This document shows positions 34,633-43,200 of a DNA stretch of 64,000 nucleotides, piece by piece. The notes beneath the pieces are model-generated. The model was given only the letters and a program-made list of their open reading frames with translations. It ran no database searches and was not told the DNA's origin. Made by a program: the position numbers and the translations under genes. The DNA comes from Lysobacterales bacterium (GTDB taxonomy: Bacteria; Pseudomonadota; Gammaproteobacteria; Xanthomonadales; SZUA-5), in NCBI GenBank assembly GCA_022844165.1, contig JALHMH010000002.1, positions 124,001 through 188,000 of the forward strand, in the 5' to 3' direction. The first letter of the stretch is position 1. Each line of letters starts with the position of its first letter.

Positions 34633-34663
34633 GCTAAGCGGTATGTCTTAAGCGAGGCTTAGC
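34633..34663. promoter_or_regulatory. CTTAAG-N5-CTTAGC box upstream of the biosynthetic cluster
   Basis: CTTAAG (34647-34652), five bases, CTTAGC (34658-34663), plus an inverted GCTAAG at 34633-34638. PmrA/QseB-type regulators bind CTTAAG-N5-CTTAAG direct repeats. The box is 33-63 bp upstream of the first cluster gene. The regulator encoded at 29700 belongs to that subgroup. Confidence 0.45.
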
Positions 34664-34732
34664 CGGGACTTGAAAAAACGCTAAGGCCTAACGGAAATTC
34701 AAGAAAAAACTAACGAACAAGCTGGCTGCGGT

Positions 34733-36028
34733 TCAGAGCGCAACAACACGGCCGCGCGCGATGACCGCCATCACACGTTTCAGTACGGCAAGGTCCTCGA
34801 CAGGGTCACCGCTGAGCGCAACCAAATCCGCGGATTTGCCCGCCTCGATGGTACCGATCTCGTGGCTCAGTCCAAGCAAATCCGCCGCGTTAATTGTCGC
34901 CGCGATCAGTGCTTCCCTGGCGGTCATCCCATGTTTGACCATCAGTTCAAACTCATCGGCGTTGCGACCATGCAGGCTGACGCCAGCGTCTGTGCCAAAG
35001 GCGATCTTGACGCCGGCGCCGTGCGCGCGGCGTAGTGCGTTGCCGGTAATCGAAATTCGCCACTCGATCTTTTTCTTCACGGCTGGCGAGTAGGCATCGG
35101 GGTTGGCAGCCAGCCGCTCCAAATAGCCATTGATCGTCGAGAGCGTGGGAACGTAGTAAGCGCCCGACTCGCGGAAGAGCTTCAGTCCGTCATCGTTGAG
35201 CAAAGTGCCGTGTTCAATGGAATCTGCGCCGAGTTTCAGCGCCAGATTAATCCCGTCATGGCCATGCGCGTGCACCGCGACTTTTTTCTCGTAAAGATGC
35301 GCCGTTTCGATAATCGCCCGCGCTTCGTCTTCGAACATCTGTGCGCCCAGACCCAGGCCGATTCGGCTATTGACGCCGCCTGTGGTTGCAAACTTAATCA
35401 GATCGACGCCCCGAGCAACTTGTAAGCGTACCGCCTGACGGCAGGCATCTGCGCCATCGCAAAGATTGCCGTCATCGTTCAGTGCCTCCCGCAAATCGCT
35501 GCGAAATCCCAGGGCCGAATCCATATGGCCGGCGGTGGCCGAAATGGAACGGCCTGCATCGAGAATGCGTGGCCCCATCACTTTGCCAGCGGAGATTGCA
35601 TCTCGCAGGGCCAGTGTAACGCCGTCTGCGTCGCCCAGATTGCGCACGGTCGTGAAGCCGGCCCGCAGCGTCTTGTGGCCGTTCATCAGCGCGTCGAACG
35701 CCTTCGCGGGTGGACTTAGCGTGAGCTGTTCCAACTGCGCCTCGATCCCGGCGCGATCGCTGTCCAGATGTACATGGCAGTCGATCAATCCTGGCAGGAC
35801 CGTCAGCTTGGACCAGTCGACGAGAACCGAATCGTTCGCCAGGTCGGTTTCGCCCGGCGCCACGAATCCAGGCCGGACTTCGCGTACGCGCCCATCGTCG
35901 ATCAAGATCGTCACGCGTTCGGATGGCGCCTGATCCATCCGCGCATACAAACGGCCCGCGTGAACGACGGCATCTTGAGCTGCGGCGCCGGTCGCGAAAA
36001 CCAGAGCCAAAAACGACAGCGATCTCAT
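34733..36028 (-). CDS. Exported metal-dependent amidohydrolase
   Basis: 431 residues from the ATG at 36026-36028, with GGAGA 5 nt upstream and a signal peptide ending ATGAAAQDA. Amidohydrolase barrel: LPGLIDCHVHLD (His-x-His), IKFATTGGVNSR (Lys, possibly carbamylated), VAVHAHGHDG, DSIEHGTLL and FGTDAGVSLHG (catalytic Asp). It resembles the imidazolonepropionase-like and Xaa-Pro-type exported hydrolases of Xanthomonadales. Periplasmic hydrolysis of amide bonds is likely; substrate unknown. Gap 34601-34732 separates it from the cluster downstream. Confidence 0.88.
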   Translation of the reverse strand: MRSLSFLALVFATGAAAQDAVVHAGRLYARMDQAPSERVTILIDDGRVREVRPGFVAPGETDLANDSVLVDWSKLTVLPGLIDCHVHLDSDRAGIEAQLEQLTLSPPAKAFDALMNGHKTLRAGFTTVRNLGDADGVTLALRDAISAGKVMGPRILDAGRSISATAGHMDSALGFRSDLREALNDDGNLCDGADACRQAVRLQVARGVDLIKFATTGGVNSRIGLGLGAQMFEDEARAIIETAHLYEKKVAVHAHGHDGINLALKLGADSIEHGTLLNDDGLKLFRESGAYYVPTLSTINGYLERLAANPDAYSPAVKKKIEWRISITGNALRRAHGAGVKIAFGTDAGVSLHGRNADEFELMVKHGMTAREALIAATINAADLLGLSHEIGTIEAGKSADLVALSGDPVEDLAVLKRVMAVIARGRVVAL

Positions 36029-36118
36029 TTCTGTCTCCACGCGACGCGAGTGAGCCTCGATCATCGCACCACGTCGATGCAGCGCCAAGCGCACGAGGCT
36101 TTACACAGTGTGCGCGCC

Positions 36119-36148
36119 AAAAAAGAAAACCCGGCACCTGGCCGGGTT
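36119..36148 (-). terminator. Rho-independent terminator of the OmpA-family gene
   Basis: Read leftward: AACCCGGC, loop, GCCGGGTT, then TTTCTTTT. The arms are 36128-36135 and 36141-36148 (8 bp), with the T tract at 36121-36129. It starts 27 nt after the stop of the gene at 36175. Confidence 0.9.
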
Positions 36149-36174
36149 CTCTCCACGTCCCGAAACAGCAACGA

Positions 36175-37167
36175 TTACTGCACGTTCAGATCCGTGCGGC
36201 GATTGCGCGCACGGCCTTCGGCGGTGTCGTTGGTGTCGATCGGACGCGATTCGCCGTAGCCGTTGACCGCCGAAATCTTGGCGTCAGAGACGCCTTTGCC
36301 GGTCAGATACTCGGCGACCACTTTGGCGCGGCATTCGGACAGACGCTGGTTGTAGGCGTCGGTTCCGACCGAATCGGTGTGACCGGCCACTTCCACGCGA
36401 ATCGCGTTGCCGTTCAGTACGCGCACCGCTTCGTCAAGGATCGCGATCGCGTCGGAACGCAACGTGCACTTGTCGAAGTCGAAGTTCACGCCGTTCAGCG
36501 TGATCGATACCGGCAGCTGTGCCGGCGGTTCTTCCGGCGGCGGCGGCGGGGGCGGCGGCGGTGGCGGCGGTGGCGGGGCCGGCGGCGGCGGAGGATCGGC
36601 TGCGATACCGCCGAAGTAATGCGAGAAGCCGACCGTCAACGTGGTATCCCAGAACTCAAGATTGTCGTCGAGATCGGTGTACTTCTTGGCGATTTCCAAT
36701 CGTACGGCGCCACTGTCGGTCACGTCCCATTCGATACCGGCAATCGGACCGATCGACGTGCCGCTTTCATCGATATCGAAACGACTGTTGCCGGCGAAGT
36801 CGCCTTCGGCGTCGGCATAACCTGCGGCAATGCCGAGGTACGGATGTACCGCCGTCTCGGTATCGAACAGATAGCGCAGCGCCACCGAGATGGTGGTTTG
36901 CTTCCAGTTGTAGAAGTCGAATTCGTTGACATCGTCCTCGAATTCGTTATGCGCCACTTCGCCTTCGATGGTCCAGTTGTCCTTGAACACATATCCAGCG
37001 CCGAGCGCCACGGCCAGGCCATCTTCCGAATTGCGTTCGCCGTCCGGCTTACCGAAGCCGACTTTTGGCGATACGTACCACTGTCCTGCCTCTCGCGGCG
37101 CCGCGGAGGCGCTGAGTGGAAGGGCAACGGCTACCGCGAGTGCGGTCACAAGTAGCGTCTTCTTCAT
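36175..37167 (-). CDS. OmpA-family outer-membrane protein with polyproline linker
   Basis: 330 residues from the ATG at 37165-37167 (AAGGAG, 7-nt spacer). Signal peptide (MKKTLLVTALAVAVALPLSA), an eight-stranded barrel (GQWYVSPKVGFG ... GFSHYFGG, ~24-190), an almost pure proline linker of about 22 residues, and an OmpA C-terminal peptidoglycan-binding domain (NFDFDKCTLRSDAIAILDEA, EVAGHTDSVGTDAYNQRLSE, RARNRRTDLNVQ). It ties the outer membrane to the wall. It ends at the terminator at 36119. Confidence 0.93.
   Translation of the reverse strand: MKKTLLVTALAVAVALPLSASAAPREAGQWYVSPKVGFGKPDGERNSEDGLAVALGAGYVFKDNWTIEGEVAHNEFEDDVNEFDFYNWKQTTISVALRYLFDTETAVHPYLGIAAGYADAEGDFAGNSRFDIDESGTSIGPIAGIEWDVTDSGAVRLEIAKKYTDLDDNLEFWDTTLTVGFSHYFGGIAADPPPPPAPPPPPPPPPPPPPPEEPPAQLPVSITLNGVNFDFDKCTLRSDAIAILDEAVRVLNGNAIRVEVAGHTDSVGTDAYNQRLSECRAKVVAEYLTGKGVSDAKISAVNGYGESRPIDTNDTAEGRARNRRTDLNVQ
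36535..36594. repeat. GGC-rich low-complexity tract encoding the polyproline linker
   Basis: About 60 bp of (G/C)GGCGG-type triplets inside the OmpA-family gene (CCG/CCA/CCC proline codons on the coding strand). Prone to slippage, so linker length may differ between strains. The frame is intact here. Confidence 0.8.
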
Positions 37168-37401
37168 GCTGTAGCTCCTTTGAGTTATCTCGATGCACTT
37201 TCGGCGCATACGGGAGTCATCCCACATGGCGCCACATCAAGGGCGAGAGGATTATGCCCCATTAGTATGAATCGTTAGTGGCTGATGAACACAGGCATTG
37301 TCCGACGGATTGCAAAAACACGTGAATGCGGCGGTTCTGCCAACAGGCACAGGCCGCAAAGAACCGATAAACTCCGGTGAGACTGGGAGTGAAGGCCCAA
37401 C

Positions 37402-37869
37402 ATGTACTGTACCCATACCGATCACGCGCATGACCACCGCTCAATGATGACGCGCGTGGAACTGGCCTGCGCCGAACGTGGTCTCAGATTCACCGATCTG
37501 CGTCGGCGCGTCTTTGAGCTGATTGTCGACAGCCAGAAGCCGGTAAAGGCCTACGATCTGCTCGAGCATGTGCGACGCCATGGGACCGGCCCGGCCGCGC
37601 CACCGACGGTTTATCGGGCACTGGATTTTCTGGTCACGCACGGGTTTGTGCATAAGCTCGAAGCGCTCAATGCCTTTGTGCCGTGCCCTCACCCGGATGC
37701 CGGGCATGGGGCAGGCCAGTTTCTCATTTGCGAGCGTTGCCATTCGGTGGTCGAGTTCGATGCCGATGTATTGGCCGATCGGATCGTGCTCCAGGCGCAA
37801 GCGCAGGGCTTTGCGGTGCGTCGCCATGTCGTTGAGGTCTACGGATTATGCGCAGCTTGCCGATCTTAG
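37402..37869 (+). CDS. zur: Fur-family regulator, Zur-like
   Basis: 155 residues; AAGG 6 nt before the ATG. Winged helix (RFTDLRRRVFELIVDSQKPV, TVYRALDFLVTHGFVHKLEA), then the structural-Zn pair CERCHS ... CAACRS and a regulatory-site His/Asp/Glu set (CPHPDAGHGAGQ, VVEFD). A Cys/His-rich N-terminus (MYCTHTDHAHDH) favours Zur over Fur. It would repress zinc-uptake genes when Zn2+ is plentiful. Its 3' end overlaps the next gene by 22 nt. No Zur box was recognised by eye. Confidence 0.75.
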   Translation: MYCTHTDHAHDHRSMMTRVELACAERGLRFTDLRRRVFELIVDSQKPVKAYDLLEHVRRHGTGPAAPPTVYRALDFLVTHGFVHKLEALNAFVPCPHPDAGHGAGQFLICERCHSVVEFDADVLADRIVLQAQAQGFAVRRHVVEVYGLCAACRS

Positions 37870-39125
37870 CCCTGGCAATGTGTAGCGCTCTTTTTGCGCA
37901 AACGCCGCAACCGGATACGGTCGAATCGGCAACGCCGGCCGCCCAGACGACTCCAGCAACCGTAATAGATCCAGCGCCAGCGGCGCCGATCGATCCGGAG
38001 AGTCCATCTTCGGCTGTGCCGCTGCCGCCGGTCTGGGGCGCTATCGAGCTGTTGGGTTCAAGCATCGAGCCCGGCCAGCGGCAACGATTGTCATGGAGCA
38101 GCGGCTCGACTTTCACTGGCGAGCCGATGGCGACGCCGGTCAATGTCCTGCACGGCACCAATCCGGGAAAGGTGCTGTGTTTGACCGGTGGGGTGCATGG
38201 CGATGAGTTGAACGGCGTCGAGGTGATACGCCGCGTGGCGGCGATGCTCGATCCGACGGAACTCAACGGCACACTGATCGCGGTGCCGATCGTGAATATG
38301 GCCGGCTTTGCTCGCGGCTCGCGGTATTTGCCCGATCGCCGCGATCTCAATCGGTTCTTCCCTGGAAATCCGAATGGCAGCAGCGCATCGCGCATCGCCT
38401 TTGATTTTTACCAGCAAATCGTGCGACGGTGCGATGCACTGGTCGACTTTCACACCGGCTCCTTCGAGCGTAGCAACTTGCCACAAGTGCGCGGCGACAT
38501 GCGCATTCCGGCCGTCGTCGATCTGACGCGTCTGTTTGGCGCAACAGCCGTGCTGCATACGCCCGGTGCGACCGGCATGTTGCGCCGCGCCGCAACCGAT
38601 CACGGCATTCCCGCAGTGACCTTCGAATTGGGCGCGCCGATCCGACTTGAGCCGGTGGAAATCGAGCATGGCGTCACTGCGATCGAAACTCTGATGAACA
38701 ACCTCGGCATGACCGCCAGCGTCCGCATGTGGCGCGAGCCGCAGCCCATCTTCTACGAGTCGCGCTGGGTGCGGGCCATTGCCTCCGGGATGCTGTTTGC
38801 CGATGTCCGACTCGGCGACCGCGTGCGCGCCGGGCAGCGACTCGGTCGGATCGTCAATCCGGTCAACGACCGCAGCATTGAGCTCAGTTCGCCGGTGCGC
38901 GGACGCGTACTCGGAATGGCACTGAATCAGGTGGTGCTGCCGGGATTTGCGGCCTTTCACATCGGCGAAGAAGCTTCCGAAGCCGAACTGATTCGCGACG
39001 CGAGGGTCGAGCCTGAACCGGCGAGCGAAGAGCTTGAACGCATGGACGAAGGCTCTGAGGGCGTCGGCGATAGTGTCGAAGGATCGACCGAGCAAGTGGA
39101 TGCGGCGGGCGATCCTGGGGGATAA
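37848..39125 (+). CDS. Secreted AstE/AspA-type zinc deacylase
   Basis: 425 residues: signal peptide, a Pro/Ala-rich linker to ~60, then a succinylglutamate desuccinylase/aspartoacylase M14-like core with LTGGVHGDELNGVEVIRR (His and Glu ligands), PDRRDLNRFFPG and DALVDFHTGS (third His). The C-terminal ~40 residues are acidic and disordered-looking. Such zinc enzymes cut N-acyl or amide bonds; the exported position is unusual for classical AstE. The start lies inside zur, 22 nt before its stop, suggesting coupling. Confidence 0.82.
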   Translation: MRSLPILALAMCSALFAQTPQPDTVESATPAAQTTPATVIDPAPAAPIDPESPSSAVPLPPVWGAIELLGSSIEPGQRQRLSWSSGSTFTGEPMATPVNVLHGTNPGKVLCLTGGVHGDELNGVEVIRRVAAMLDPTELNGTLIAVPIVNMAGFARGSRYLPDRRDLNRFFPGNPNGSSASRIAFDFYQQIVRRCDALVDFHTGSFERSNLPQVRGDMRIPAVVDLTRLFGATAVLHTPGATGMLRRAATDHGIPAVTFELGAPIRLEPVEIEHGVTAIETLMNNLGMTASVRMWREPQPIFYESRWVRAIASGMLFADVRLGDRVRAGQRLGRIVNPVNDRSIELSSPVRGRVLGMALNQVVLPGFAAFHIGEEASEAELIRDARVEPEPASEELERMDEGSEGVGDSVEGSTEQVDAAGDPGG

Positions 39126-39319
39126 CCTGTCGTTTCGCGAAGGCCGCAGTCGCCAAATCGTTGTGCGCAAGTCGTGCTCCGGTGCGCAGCCGCGCTCGTC
39201 GACAGACAATCCGTTGTGTGCGTCGCTGTATACGATTTCAGTGTCAGCCGCGTGACGCAGAAGTGCCGCGCAATAGCGGATGCTTGCGCCACTTTCGTGC
39301 ACGCTCGGGAGGCGGCGAA

Positions 39320-40702
39320 ATGAGAGACAAACCGATGCTGTCGTTTTGGCAGATCTGGAACATGTCGTTCGGATTCCTCGGCATCCAGTTCGGCTTTGCG
39401 TTGCAAGGCGGTTTTATGTCGCGCATTTTCCAGACGCTGGGCGCGGAGAAGGACGCGCTGCCTTTGCTTTGGATCGCCGCGCCGCTGACGGGTCTCCTGG
39501 TACAACCGATCATCGGTTACCTGTCGGATCGCACATGGCATCCGATCCTGGGTCGTCGACGGCCGTACTTTTTGATCGGCGCGATCCTGAGCTCTGCGGC
39601 GCTTCTGGTGATGCCGCACAGTCCAGCCCTATGGATGGCGGCCGGGCTGTTATGGGTCCTGGATGCTTCGATCAACATCAGCATGGAGCCATTCCGCGCG
39701 TTGGTCGCGGATAAGTTGCCGGAGAAGCAGCGCTCCTATGGTTTTGTGGTGCAAACCCTGATCATCGGTATCGGGACCTGGGTGGCCAGCAGCTTGCCGT
39801 GGTTGGTGACCTCCTTCGGTGTTTCGAACGAAGCCGGTCCGGGCGTCGTCCCAGATTCGGTCAAAGTGGCATTTGCGATCGGCGCAGGCGTGTTTTTATT
39901 CAGCATCCTGCTCACCATTTTGACCACAAGAGAGGATCCGCCAGAAGACCTGCAGCGCTTCGAAGAGGAAAAGCGCGGTGGTCGGCTGTGGGTCGACATC
40001 CTCAGCAATATTCGCCAGATGCCGGTGCAGATGGTCAATCTCGGTATCGTCCAGTTTTTCTCCTGGCTGGCATTTTTCAGTATGTGGAGCATGGCGACCC
40101 CGGGACTGACCGAACACGTTTTCCAGGCGCCCGCCCCGAATCCTGCGGGCTTCGATATGAACGTTGCTGCGCAAGCACAGGCCTTCACCGCAGCCAACCA
40201 GGCCTTCCAGAACGCAGCGGATCTGGTCGGTTCTTACATGGGCTATTACGGGTTGTCGTCGATGCTGGTGGCGCTGTTGTTGAGCTTTTATGCAGCGCAT
40301 TTTGTGCTGAATCGGCGCCTTATGCACTTCGTCTCCCTGATGCTGGGCGGCGTTGGCTTTTTGTCCATGGCCTTCGTGCCTGCGCCGAACTGGTTGATCG
40401 CCAGTTTCGCACTGGTGGGCGTTGCCTGGGCGAGCATTCTTTCGATGCCTTATGCGTTGCTTGCCAGCGCCATCGACCCGAAAAAAATGGGCGTGTACAT
40501 GGGCATCTTCAATATGTTTATTGTGATCCCGCAGATCGTTGCAGCCACGCTACTTGGCCCAGTGATTCGTGAGTTGTTCGACAATCACGCGATCTATGCG
40601 CTGATGTTGAGTGGTGCGAGTCTGATCATCGGTGCCTTGTGTCTGGTGCGCGTTGAAGAGCCACGAATCCTGGCGCCGAATTCGTTCGCTGCCAGTCACT
40701 GA
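39320..40702 (+). CDS. MFS sugar transporter (maltose/SLC45-like)
   Basis: 460 residues from the ATG at 39320 (GGGAGG at 39307-39312, 7-nt spacer); an upstream in-frame start at 39161 has no SD. Twelve TM helices; the GYLSDRTWHPILGRRRPYFL loop with D-R-x-G-R-R and FGFALQGGFMSRIFQ resemble MFS maltose/sucrose carriers of the GPH-like/MalA type in Caulobacter and Xanthomonas. It precedes a GH13 amylase by 38 bp, so maltodextrin uptake is likely. Confidence 0.85.
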   Translation: MRDKPMLSFWQIWNMSFGFLGIQFGFALQGGFMSRIFQTLGAEKDALPLLWIAAPLTGLLVQPIIGYLSDRTWHPILGRRRPYFLIGAILSSAALLVMPHSPALWMAAGLLWVLDASINISMEPFRALVADKLPEKQRSYGFVVQTLIIGIGTWVASSLPWLVTSFGVSNEAGPGVVPDSVKVAFAIGAGVFLFSILLTILTTREDPPEDLQRFEEEKRGGRLWVDILSNIRQMPVQMVNLGIVQFFSWLAFFSMWSMATPGLTEHVFQAPAPNPAGFDMNVAAQAQAFTAANQAFQNAADLVGSYMGYYGLSSMLVALLLSFYAAHFVLNRRLMHFVSLMLGGVGFLSMAFVPAPNWLIASFALVGVAWASILSMPYALLASAIDPKKMGVYMGIFNMFIVIPQIVAATLLGPVIRELFDNHAIYALMLSGASLIIGALCLVRVEEPRILAPNSFAASH

Positions 40703-40740
40703 TCGCACATGGAGTCAGGCATTTCGCGAAGGACGCTGGC

Positions 40741-42432
40741 ATGATGATTGTGCATAACCGTTGGATCAAACTCTGCGCCCTGGCCGCATTCGTGCTGGCG
40801 GGGCTCGGCGCCTGTGCGCCGACGCCACAGACCCTCGTTGAACCATCGTCGATGCGCGAGATCGTCGGCACCAACGAGCCGTTCGCCAGCGAGAACGTCT
40901 ACTTCGTTTTGACCGACCGGTTCGTCAATGGCGATCACCGCAACGATCAGCGCGATCAGGGTGGTCCGAATCGCACGTTCGATCGACCCACACCCGGTGC
41001 GCCGCCCGGCAAGACCGATAACATTGGCTATCTGGGCGGCGATTTCAAAGGGCTGCTCGATAACGCCGACTACATCGCCGAGATGGGCTTTACGGCCGTC
41101 TGGTTGACGCCGGTCGTCGATAATCCTGATGAGGCCTTTACTGGTGGCGATCCTGCGCGTTGGGACACCAGCATGTCGGACCGTGGCAAAACCGGTTATC
41201 ACGGCTATTGGGGCGTCAACTTCTACAAGCTCGATGAACATTTGCCGAGTGCCGGCCTGGGCTTCGCCGAACTCACCGCCGGGCTCAAACAAAAGGGCCT
41301 GAAGACGGTGCTGGACGTGGTCGCCAACCATGGCTCACCGTCGTTCACGATGCCGGTCGATCAAGCGAAATATGGCGAGCTGTATGACAAAGACAATCGA
41401 CTGATCGCGGATCACCAGAACCTGCCGCCAGAGGAATTGCGGCCCGATGCCAACCCTTTGCATCGCTTCTATCGAGCCGAAAGAGATCTAGTGCAGCTGT
41501 CGAACCTGGACGACCGTCGGCCCGAGGTGATGGAGTACCTGGTGGGCGCCTATACGCAGTGGCTGGACCAGGGCGCAGACGCGTTGCGGCTGGACACCAT
41601 CGGCCATATGCCGCACACGTTCTGGGCGGAGTTTGCGCGGCGCATGCGTGCCCATCGGCCGGGCATCTTCTTGTTCGGCGAACGCTTTGCGTATGAGCCT
41701 GAAAAGATCGCTGAGCACACGTTGGTCGAAAACGGCGCTTTGAGTGTGCTCGATTTCCCGCTGAAAAAAGCCATGGGCGAGGTGTTCGAGAACCCGGACA
41801 GCGACTATCGCCAGATCGAGGTGGCGCTGTTTCTGAAAGGCGGCCCGTATCGCAACGTGTACGAGTTGACGACGTTCTACGATAACCACGATATGCCGCG
41901 CTTGAATGCCAGCGACGAAGGCTTTATCGATGCCAATCACCTGCTGTTTACAGTGCGCGGAATCCCGGTCGTCTACTACGGATCGGAGTCCGGATTCATG
42001 CGTGGTACGCAAGAGCATCAAGGCAACCGCAACTACTTCGGCAGCGAAGGCATCGCGGGCGCCCGGCAAAGTCTGGTCCGCGAGAAGCTGATGCGCATTG
42101 CCAAAGTGCGGCGCGATACGCCGGCTTTGCAGCGCGGCGTGCAGGTGAACATCGAATTCAACGGGCACCGCGCGGCGTTTTATCGCGTGTACCAGCAAAA
42201 TGGTGTCGCGCAAACCGCGCTGGTATTGCTGAACAAGGGCAACGCGCCAGAGCGCTTTGCGATCGGTGCGATGGCGCAAAAGGGACGCTGGAGAAGCGCG
42301 ATTGATGGTCGCGAGCGACAGATCGATGGCCCGGTGGAACTCACGGTCGGCCCACATGATGTTGAGGTGTTGCTACGGAATGCACCGATCACATCGCCTG
42401 CTTTGCTCGAAGCGCTGGAAGGCGATGGGTAA
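40741..42432 (+). CDS. GH13 alpha-amylase-family lipoprotein
   Basis: 563 residues. Lipobox LAGLGAC (Cys25) anchors it to a membrane. GH13 regions: DVVANHG (192-198), DALRLDTIGHM with nucleophile Asp285, FLFGERF with acid/base Glu314, and FYDNHD with Asp384. It hydrolyses alpha-1,4 glucans in the periplasm or at the surface. Adjacent to the MFS sugar transporter; together they form an alpha-glucan uptake pair. No separate starch-binding module is seen. Convergent with queE, 15 nt away. Confidence 0.92.
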   Translation: MMIVHNRWIKLCALAAFVLAGLGACAPTPQTLVEPSSMREIVGTNEPFASENVYFVLTDRFVNGDHRNDQRDQGGPNRTFDRPTPGAPPGKTDNIGYLGGDFKGLLDNADYIAEMGFTAVWLTPVVDNPDEAFTGGDPARWDTSMSDRGKTGYHGYWGVNFYKLDEHLPSAGLGFAELTAGLKQKGLKTVLDVVANHGSPSFTMPVDQAKYGELYDKDNRLIADHQNLPPEELRPDANPLHRFYRAERDLVQLSNLDDRRPEVMEYLVGAYTQWLDQGADALRLDTIGHMPHTFWAEFARRMRAHRPGIFLFGERFAYEPEKIAEHTLVENGALSVLDFPLKKAMGEVFENPDSDYRQIEVALFLKGGPYRNVYELTTFYDNHDMPRLNASDEGFIDANHLLFTVRGIPVVYYGSESGFMRGTQEHQGNRNYFGSEGIAGARQSLVREKLMRIAKVRRDTPALQRGVQVNIEFNGHRAAFYRVYQQNGVAQTALVLLNKGNAPERFAIGAMAQKGRWRSAIDGRERQIDGPVELTVGPHDVEVLLRNAPITSPALLEALEGDG

Positions 42433-42447
42433 TTTGATACCACCCAC

Positions 42448-43089
42448 CTACCGCCCCGGCTGGTTGCCCCACAGCACTTTGTGCAGCTGCATCTGAAAAC
42501 GCACTGGCAGGCGATCGGCGACGATCCAGTCGGCCAGCTGTGCAGCAGCGAGGGTCTCGGTGACCGGCGAGAACAGCACGGTGCAGCGTTCCGCCAGTGC
42601 GCGCGAACGGACCATGCTGACGGACCAATCGTAATCGGCACGGTCGGCGATCACGAATTTGAGCTGATCGCCGGGCGCGAGCAACGCGATGTTTTCCAGA
42701 TGGTTCCGCGCCACTTCGCCGGAGCCCGGACACTTGATGTCGACAACTTTGCTGACGCGCGGATCGACGGCTGATACGTCGAGCGCGCCCGAGGTTTCCA
42801 GAGACACCGCATAACCTCGATCGCATAAGGCCGCCAGCAGCGGTATACAAGCGCGCTGCGCGAGCGGTTCGCCGCCGGTGACGCAGACGTGGCGCACGCC
42901 GAATGCATCCACGCGCGCTACGACATCATCCAAATCGATTTTTTCGCCGCCGGTGAAGGAGTAGTTCGTGTCGCACCAAACGCAGCGCAGCGGGCAGCCG
43001 GTGAGGCGTATGAACACCGTCGGCCAGCCGATGGCATTCGCCTCTCCCTGGATCGACAGGAAAATTTCGGTCAGGCGCAGAGTGGTCAT
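42448..43089 (-). CDS. queE: 7-carboxy-7-deazaguanine synthase (radical SAM)
   Basis: 213 residues. The atypical radical-SAM cluster motif CPLRCVWC (Cys-x3-Cys-x2-Cys) follows FIRLTGCPL, and VCVTGGEPL carries the SAM-binding GGE. It makes CDG from 6-carboxytetrahydropterin for queuosine. Start chosen at 43087-43089 (MTTLRLTEIFLS). It is the last gene of the tol-pal block; queC, its frequent neighbour, is not here because a convergent amylase follows. Confidence 0.93.
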   Translation of the reverse strand: MTTLRLTEIFLSIQGEANAIGWPTVFIRLTGCPLRCVWCDTNYSFTGGEKIDLDDVVARVDAFGVRHVCVTGGEPLAQRACIPLLAALCDRGYAVSLETSGALDVSAVDPRVSKVVDIKCPGSGEVARNHLENIALLAPGDQLKFVIADRADYDWSVSMVRSRALAERCTVLFSPVTETLAAAQLADWIVADRLPVRFQMQLHKVLWGNQPGR

Positions 43090-43200
43090 TCGAATGGCGG
43101 TACCAAGCGACCGGTGAGTCCCGCCAATCGGCAGCCGGGGCGACGGCATGAAGGCGATGCGCGGCGCAAAACCATGCGCATCGCCGTTGCACGGCAGAAA

